From Acidobacteriota bacterium (GTDB lineage Bacteria; Acidobacteriota; Polarisedimenticolia; JBFMGF01), in NCBI GenBank assembly GCA_040752675.1, contig JBFMGF010000004.1:1-50760 (forward strand): DNA of 50,760 nucleotides, read 5' to 3'. The notes under the pieces were generated by a model. That model saw only the letters and a program-made list of their open reading frames with translations. It ran no database searches and was not told the origin of the DNA. A program made the position numbers and the translations under genes. This document shows, piece after piece, positions 46,366 through 50,760 of the stretch (position 1 is the first letter of the stretch; each line of letters starts with the position of its first letter).

Positions 46366-46868
46366 TCCTCCTCGTTGTTCTTTCTCCTCCTTATGAACCT
46401 CAGCCTGTCCTTCCATTCACCCTCTTCTTTCTTCGAATCGAGGAGGCTCAGGTGGCTCTCGAGCAGGTCCCGGATCTGTCGATCGAAGGAATCGCGCTCA
46501 AGCCTCAGCGTTAAGATCTCCTTTTCCAGGCTCTCCACCTGCATCTGAGCCTGATCGAGGAGTTTCTCCGCCTTGATCCTCGCCTCCTTGAGGATCAATT
46601 CCTCTTCCTGCTTGGTCTTGTTCTTCATGTCCTCATAAAACCTCTGGGCGGAGTAAATCATCTCCTGAAGGTTCTTCTCCCGCGAGCGATAATCGTCCAC
46701 CATGCTTCTCAGCGCGAAGATCTCGTCCTTGAGCCGCCCGTTCTCCGCTATCAGGTTCTGAAGCTCCTGAGCGACGGTGCGAAGAAAATCTTCTACCTCT
46801 TCTCTCTTGAGCCCTCTTAATTCCCTGTGGAATTTATGATGCTCGATATCCATTGGCGTCAATTTCAT
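46362..46868 (-). CDS. DivIVA-domain coiled-coil protein
   Basis: A 168-aa protein. The N-terminal DivIVA segment KLTPMDIEHHKFHRELRGLKREEVEDFL is followed by a long coiled coil (about 30-150) and a basic tail RFIRRRKNN. Such proteins recruit partners to curved membranes at poles or division sites. ATG 46868 has GGAGGGCAT upstream; the open frame further upstream to 47051 overlaps yggS and is not coding. Overlaps hutI by four bases. Which DivIVA-type function it has cannot be told. Confidence 0.88.
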   Translation of the reverse strand: MKLTPMDIEHHKFHRELRGLKREEVEDFLRTVAQELQNLIAENGRLKDEIFALRSMVDDYRSREKNLQEMIYSAQRFYEDMKNKTKQEEELILKEARIKAEKLLDQAQMQVESLEKEILTLRLERDSFDRQIRDLLESHLSLLDSKKEEGEWKDRLRFIRRRKNNEEE

Positions 46869-46915
46869 ATGCCCTCCTGTTGATCCATTACCGGACTTCG
46901 TCCCCTTATAGCCGA

Positions 46916-47623
46916 TCAAGTCTCCAGAGGCATCCGGGCGAAGATCGCCCTGCCGATCCGGATGATGGTTGAACCCTCCTCGATTGCCACTGGGAAATCC
47001 TCTGTCATCCCCATTGACAGTTCCTTCATGGAGATATGCGGTATGTTCCACCCTGATGCCTCATTTGCAAGCTCTCTCAATTTTATGAAATATCTGCGTG
47101 ATCTCTCAGGGTCCGGATCATACGGTGGAATGGTCATGAGCCCCTGGATGGATATTCCTGTCAGCGCGGAAGCTGCTTCTAGAAAATGCTTTAGCTCTTT
47201 TGCATTCATCCCGTACTTGCTCGGCTCGCCAGAGAGATTGACCTCAACGAGGCATTTTTGTATCTTTCCGATCTCCCGGGCATGCCGATCCACCACTCTT
47301 CCAAGTTTTATGGAATCTACTGAGTGTATCATCTCGAAGAGCCGCACTGCACTTCTTGCCTTGTTTGTCTGAAGGTGTCCCACCATGTGCCACACAACTC
47401 CGGGACTGACTCTTGGAATCTTATCGGCAGCCTCCTGAACCCTGTTCTCGCCGAAGAACCGGAGCCCCTCATCAATGGCCATTTCGATCATTTCGGGAGG
47501 AACCGCCTTCGTCACTGCAAGAAGAAGAATATCCTCTTTCCGTCTCGACGACCGAGATGCTGCCTCTTCTATCTGTTCAACAACGGAGCGGATATTATCT
47601 CTGAGCCTTTCAATCTCTATCAT
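46916..47623 (-). CDS. yggS: YggS-family PLP homeostasis protein
   Basis: A 235-aa PLP-binding protein of the YggS/PROSC family. The cofactor lysine is Lys39 in [34 protein letters not shown] and the phosphate-binding [27 protein letters not shown]-like region (ending here in AIF) are intact. It buffers vitamin B6. Its ATG overlaps the stop of rnhA (ATGA). Confidence 0.95.
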   Translation of the reverse strand: [235 protein letters not shown]

Positions 47624-48045
47624 CGTCTTTTTTCTTCAATGCTTGAATCAATGGCTTCGTTCGCCAGGAGATCTGCTTTCTTGTTCTTCGCCCGCGGGAT
47701 CTTTTTGATATCGAATTGCTTCAACTGCCGGACCAGAGTAAAAGCCTTCCTGGCAAGGGGGATGATGTTTTTGCTCTTGATCTTATATTTCCCCTTCATC
47801 TGCCAGACGATCAGCTCGGAATCAGAGTAGACCCTGACCTTCATGGCTCCTTTCTCCAGGGCGTGCTCGAGCGCTTTGATCAAAGCCATATACTCGGCAT
47901 AGTTGTTTGTGTTGACCCCAAGCTGCCCCTTGATCTCATCCGCCTTCTGCCACTCCGCATCGTAAACGACGATGCCGAACCCGGCGGGGCCAGGATTTCC
48001 CCTCGAAGCCCCATCGATCAGAAAGTTAAGTTGTTTGTCCTGCAT
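47620..48045 (-). CDS. rnhA: Ribonuclease H family protein
   Basis: A 141-aa type-1 RNase H-like protein with the full acidic set: Asp11 (FLIDGASRGNPGPAGFG), Glu51 (NYAEYMAL), Asp75 (VYSDSELIVWQ) and Asp125 (NKKADLLAN). The RGNPGPAG form is that of the bacterial/archaeal short 'reverse-transcriptase-like' group, which lacks the basic handle of Escherichia coli RNase HI. It overlaps the 3' end of the zinc-ribbon gene by 20 bases and yggS by four. Confidence 0.92.
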   Translation of the reverse strand: MQDKQLNFLIDGASRGNPGPAGFGIVVYDAEWQKADEIKGQLGVNTNNYAEYMALIKALEHALEKGAMKVRVYSDSELIVWQMKGKYKIKSKNIIPLARKAFTLVRQLKQFDIKKIPRAKNKKADLLANEAIDSSIEEKRR

Positions 48046-48754
48046 TCAAACCTTCCTCATAGTAGAGGAATCTGCCGCAGTTCTCGCATGAGATGAGGCC
48101 GCTGTTGGCTCTCACATCAAGGAAGACCTGGGGGCGAAGCCTCAATTTGCACGCCTGACAGGTGTAGTCTTCGGCCCGGGCGACGGCAATGCCTCCCCGG
48201 ATGGAGGCGATATTATAGAACTCCTTGAGAATGTTCTCGGGCAGTCTCTTTTCGAGGTCTCCTTTTCTCGCCTCCAGTCGGCCGATCTCGACCTCGGCTT
48301 CCCGTATCTCTTGTTCTGCTCTCTCTTTTTCCGCTTCGATCCTCAGTTTCTCCTTTGTGAAAGTTTCTTCTTCTCTCTTCACCTCATTCTGGAGCATGTC
48401 TATGTCATACAGTTTCTGAATGACGTCTTCCTCCAGCCTGTCGATCTCTTTTTTGCAGAGCTCGATCTCATGGAGCATTGCGGTGTACTCTTTGTTCGTC
48501 TTGACCGTCATAAGCTGGTCTTTGTATTTCTCTAGTTTCGCATGCAAAAGTTGAAGGTCTCCCTCTTCCTTTCTTTTGATCTTGATGGCACTCTCGAGAC
48601 CATCTTTTTCCGATCTCAGTTTTTCCTCCTCTTTCTTGACCTCTGCATCGAATCGCTCAAGCCGTGCAGGTCCTTCTTTGATGAGAGATTTCAACCTCTC
48701 CATGGTCAGGATGGTCTTCTGAAGCTCCACGATCACATACAGGTTTCTCTCCAA
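48026..48754 (-). CDS. Coiled-coil protein with C-terminal C4 zinc ribbon
   Basis: A 242-aa protein: a long antiparallel coiled coil (about 10-180) followed by a zinc ribbon with Cys199, 202, 223 and 226 (TCQAC ... SCENCGRFLYY). It belongs to the widespread family of bacterial coiled-coil zinc-ribbon proteins, of poorly known role. The start is a TTG at 48754 with AGGGGA upstream, only about 12 bases after the end of the tRNA terminator, so its promoter must overlap the terminator or it depends on read-through. First gene of the operon that runs to the cyclodeaminase. Confidence 0.9.
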   Translation of the reverse strand: MERNLYVIVELQKTILTMERLKSLIKEGPARLERFDAEVKKEEEKLRSEKDGLESAIKIKRKEEGDLQLLHAKLEKYKDQLMTVKTNKEYTAMLHEIELCKKEIDRLEEDVIQKLYDIDMLQNEVKREEETFTKEKLRIEAEKERAEQEIREAEVEIGRLEARKGDLEKRLPENILKEFYNIASIRGGIAVARAEDYTCQACKLRLRPQVFLDVRANSGLISCENCGRFLYYEEGLNAGQTT

Positions 48755-48764
48755 AGGCGTCCCC

Positions 48765-48797
48765 TAAAATAAAAAAAGCGTTCACGAAGGAACGCTT
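48765..48797 (-). terminator. Rho-independent terminator of the tRNA gene
   Basis: On the minus strand an 8-bp stem AAGCGTTC/GAACGCTT around CTTCGT is followed by TTTTTATTTT. It lies about 60 bases after the tRNA and just before the zinc-ribbon gene. Confidence 0.9.
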
Positions 48798-48857
48798 GCA
48801 TCGGTATGATCTCCTTCTATCCTTTTTCGTTTCATCTCTCTTGTTTCATAAAATCGC

Positions 48858-48934
48858 TGGTGGGCCCACTAGGGCTCGAACCTAGGACCTACTGATTATG
48901 AGTCAGTTGCTCTGACCAACTGAGCTATGGGCCC
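48858..48934 (-). tRNA. tRNA with CAU anticodon (elongator Met or lysidine-type Ile2)
   Basis: A full 77-base cloverleaf including encoded CCA. The acceptor stem pairs GGGCCCA with TGGGCCC, the D arm is GCTCAGTTGGTCAGAGC, the anticodon stem ACTGA/TCAGT holds the loop CTCATAA (anticodon CAU at 48900-48898), and the T arm is CTAGG-TTCGAGC-CCTAG. It is not an initiator, since the first base pair is G-C. The GACTCATAATC anticodon arm resembles Ile2, but Met cannot be ruled out without comparing identity elements. It has its own promoter and terminator. Confidence 0.95.
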
Positions 48935-48955
48935 ACACTCTATTTAAGCGGTTTC

Positions 48956-48983
48956 ATTATAATATTTTGAGATTTTCTGTCAA
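48956..48983 (-). promoter_or_regulatory. Consensus sigma-70-type promoter of the tRNA
   Basis: On the minus strand: TTGACA, 16 bases, TATAAT. Both hexamers are perfect. The predicted start near 48949 leaves about 15 bases before the mature tRNA end, as expected for a stable-RNA promoter. Confidence 0.88.
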
Positions 48984-49041
48984 TGAGCAGCGAGTATAGC
49001 TGAATCATCAGGAAAATGAGCACCTGAGATTCAAAATAAAA

Positions 49042-49284
49042 GTGAGAAACCCGAAGACCGTTATCAGCAATGTGGTGAAGCACTATGGACTAAGCGAAGC
49101 ACAGATAGAGAACATCCTCATTGCCTTCGGAGCAGAACCTGAGGATGACCAGTTCGGGATCGCCAATGCGTTAACAAGAGCAGCAAAAAATGAGGAGAGC
49201 TGGGAGAAATCAACAGAGCTTGAAAGAATCGGTGGGAGGCTGATTTCTCTTCCTGTATCTGAATTCAAACACATGGATGAGTAG
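49042..49284 (+). CDS. C-terminal fragment of a DUF932-like phage/plasmid protein
   Basis: An 80-residue open frame starting at a GTG without a good ribosome site. The sequence FGIANALTRAAKN...STELERIGGRLISLPVSEF strongly recalls the last part of DUF932/phage-plasmid-like proteins, which are normally several hundred residues long. The frame is open a little further upstream (HLRFKIK) but meets TAG at 48997-48999. I therefore read it as a decayed remnant, though a small independent gene is possible. It lies opposite the tRNA promoter and directly before a RadC-like gene. Confidence 0.5.
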   Translation: MRNPKTVISNVVKHYGLSEAQIENILIAFGAEPEDDQFGIANALTRAAKNEESWEKSTELERIGGRLISLPVSEFKHMDE

Positions 49285-49300
49285 AAAGGAGGGATTTAAC

Positions 49301-49750
49301 GTGCACAAGATCAATATCGTAAAAATTAGGCTCGTCAAAGACAATAAGCACGAGTACAGAAAGGATGCACTCGACACCCCCAAGGATGTGGCAAGTTTTG
49401 TGAGGAAGTTGCTTCATAACATTGACCGGGAGGTCTTTGGGGTCATCAATATCGATGCGAGCAACAAGATTAATTCGGTGAACTTCGTCTCAACTGGCTC
49501 TTTGAGCAGTACCCTGACTCATCCCAGGGAAGTCTTTAAATCCTCGATCCTGGCCAATGCAGTTTCAATGATTCTTTTCCATAACCACCCTTCGGGCAGA
49601 GTCAATTACAGCCAAGATGATTTGGAGGTAACGAAGCTGCTCGTAAAAAGTGGTGAGATTCTAGGAATCAAAGTACTGGATCATGTGATTGTGGGAGAAG
49701 AAGCGTTCTTGAGAGTTTCTGAGGAGGGGCTTTTGGATGGCAGGAAATAA
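49301..49750 (+). CDS. RadC/JAB-domain protein
   Basis: A 149-aa protein of the RadC (JAMM) family without the N-terminal helix-hairpin-helix domain, the form often found on phages, plasmids and islands. The metal-binding motif is HNHPSGRVNYSQDD, with the conserved upstream Glu in DREVFGVINID. Function in vivo is unknown despite the historical 'DNA repair' name. GTG 49301 is chosen for its AAAGGAGGG ribosome site seven bases upstream; an ATG at 49277 would overlap the preceding open frame. A strong terminator follows. Confidence 0.88.
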   Translation: MHKINIVKIRLVKDNKHEYRKDALDTPKDVASFVRKLLHNIDREVFGVINIDASNKINSVNFVSTGSLSSTLTHPREVFKSSILANAVSMILFHNHPSGRVNYSQDDLEVTKLLVKSGEILGIKVLDHVIVGEEAFLRVSEEGLLDGRK

Positions 49751-49760
49751 AAGAGTCAAA

Positions 49761-49793
49761 AAGGAGATGTGAAAAGCATCTCCTTATTTTTTG
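49761..49793 (+). terminator. Rho-independent terminator, probably bidirectional
   Basis: A perfect 9-bp stem AAGGAGATG/CATCTCCTT around TGAAAAG is followed by ATTTTTT on the plus strand and by TTTTTGACTC on the minus strand. It lies between the converging RadC-like gene and methyltransferase fragment. Confidence 0.9.
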
Positions 49794-49901
49794 ATTGCTA
49801 ACTCCAAGTTAGATATTTAAAATTACTTTAGTGCATGCTTTCTTGTACGGATTGTGAAGTTTATAGAAATGCTGATCAATGCGCTTATCGTAGTTCCGGT
49901 C

Positions 49902-50705
49902 TCAAGTTTTTTCTTTGATACCGAATAATTTTTTCACTAACTCATCATTTTCTTTTTCTAATTTCTCAATTTCTTTTTCTTTGCCTTCCAATTTTAACCG
50001 GTGGCATGTCTTAGAGATTTCAGTGAGTTTTTGGTGGAGCGGATTTTTAGGATCAAATTTTGGAATGCCGACATGCTCCATTACCGAAGGCGTGCCGAAG
50101 CCACGGCCGGCAGAAGAAAACGACTTAATAAAATCGCGTACAGGTGTTGAATTAATAATGGCGCAAAGATAATGAGCTTCGGATTCATTTTCAGTCGAGA
50201 AGAAGGTAACAGTCTCAACAGGTATTATTGTTTTATAACCAAATGAAGTTTTATGTTGGGTAGCTACTGCAGAGATTAAGTCAGTTGTCATTCTTTTCCA
50301 CACAACCTTGTGTCTCGAAAAAGTATAGTCCCCGAAAAGACGTTGTCCATAAAAAGGATTGTTGGCTTTCTCATGGAAGTGTTTATAAAGTGCTCTCTGT
50401 AGCAAAACATCTTTGAAGTTAGTTAGATAACTATAAGTCCTTGGCCATCTCCTCCTCATTTCTTCTTCAGAATAAGGAGTTTGTGAGGCGGGGTGAGTTA
50501 TTAAGACGTTTATTTGGGGAAATGCTTTCCATCTTTGAATATCTGAACCGCGTATTGCTGGATAAACCAGATCGCGTTCGATGATAGCTTCGGTTTTTGG
50601 AATTTTTGTTTTTACTTTTTCAGTAAAGTTTTCAACTAACAAATTCCCATCGGACAATAAATTTTTGGTTCCTATCCAAAAAGTGTACATGAGAACTGAG
50701 AGCAA
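49902..50705 (-). CDS. C-terminal (target-recognition) part of a restriction-modification methyltransferase
   Basis: A 267-residue frame matching the specificity region of type II/IIG N6-adenine enzymes with a TaqI-like C-terminal domain: RDLVYPAIRGSDIQRWKA, TYSYLTNFKDVLLQR, NPFYGQRLFGDYTFSRHKVVWKRM, and ETVTFFSTENESEAHYLCAIINS. The SAM-binding and NPPY motifs that should precede it are absent; the same frame meets a TAA near 50753, about 50 bases upstream of the TTG at 50705 (an ATG at 50690 is also possible). It is thus a 5'-truncated remnant, or the product of a frameshift whose other half lies beyond the window. AT-rich compared with the rest. Confidence 0.72.
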   Translation of the reverse strand: MLSVLMYTFWIGTKNLLSDGNLLVENFTEKVKTKIPKTEAIIERDLVYPAIRGSDIQRWKAFPQINVLITHPASQTPYSEEEMRRRWPRTYSYLTNFKDVLLQRALYKHFHEKANNPFYGQRLFGDYTFSRHKVVWKRMTTDLISAVATQHKTSFGYKTIIPVETVTFFSTENESEAHYLCAIINSTPVRDFIKSFSSAGRGFGTPSVMEHVGIPKFDPKNPLHQKLTEISKTCHRLKLEGKEKEIEKLEKENDELVKKLFGIKEKT

Positions 50706-50760
50706 ATAAAATGTAGAAACGCATCGGAAACTCTGATAGAACTCCTTTTATTATTAACAC

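Noticed and set aside
46869-47051. N-terminal extension of the DivIVA-like frame by 61 codons.
   Set aside because: It lies almost wholly inside yggS, is of a different composition, and a strong ribosome site marks ATG 46868 as the start.
1-50760. CRISPR arrays, insertion sequences, rRNA genes and riboswitches.
   Set aside because: I looked for regularly spaced repeats, transposase motifs and known leader folds in all gaps and saw none.

Overview
The window looks like a stretch of a moderate-GC bacterial chromosome. The gene content (exbB-exbD-exbD-tonB, a Yip1-domain protein inside an efflux operon, a DUF4845-like membrane protein, a cyclodeaminase next to hutI, a GT2-GT4 fusion) would fit an uncultured Acidobacteriota-type lineage, but that is an inference from gene families; no rRNA is present to settle it.

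Layout. From 1 to 35.5 kb every gene is on the minus strand. (a) 1-2.4 kb: a four-gene signalling operon (degenerate receiver domain, two unknown proteins, GAF-GGDEF diguanylate cyclase cut by the window edge) behind a clear sigma-54 (-24/-12) promoter; next to it is an NtrC-type sigma-54 activator (2.6-4.0 kb). (b) aroB. (c) 5.3-7.6 kb: an F0-only ATP synthase operon (atpZ-atpI-atpB-atpE-atpF) closed by a strong terminator. (d) 7.8-20.5 kb: a complex I operon nuoACDEFGHJKLMN behind a TTGACA-N17-TAGCAT promoter; nuoB and nuoI are absent, and most of nuoL has codon usage unlike its neighbours. (e) 20.7-22.0 kb: an AT-rich orphan DNA methyltransferase fused to a degenerate SNase-like domain. (f) 22.0-25.8 kb: an exported TPR protein with its own sigma-54 promoter, downstream of exbB-exbD-exbD-tonB. 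(g) 26.0-31.7 kb: a MacAB/TolC-like export operon. (h) 31.8-35.5 kb: two oligopeptide ABC ATPases and the large subunit of methylmalonyl-CoA mutase.

From 35.5 kb the strands alternate: mtnA and three glycosyltransferases (+), a small ICMT-like protein (-), tsaD, lepA and a DUF4845-like protein (+), then a compact minus-strand operon zinc-ribbon protein - rnhA - yggS - divIVA-like - hutI - cyclodeaminase, much of it coupled by stop/start overlaps. A CAU-anticodon tRNA with a consensus promoter and terminator follows at 48.9 kb. The last 1.8 kb resembles an accessory island edge: a fragment of a DUF932-like protein, a RadC/JAB protein, and the 3' part of a restriction-modification methyltransferase.

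Together the genes describe an envelope-centred, respiring or proton-pumping Gram-negative-type cell: complex I and F0 for proton energetics, ExbBD-TonB and TolC for outer-membrane work, and sigma-54 plus c-di-GMP signalling. The most notable items are the complex I cluster lacking nuoB/nuoI, the mosaic nuoL, the methyltransferase-SNase fusion, two well-formed sigma-54 promoters near an NtrC-type activator, and TATAAT-N6-ATG (leaderless-type) starts.
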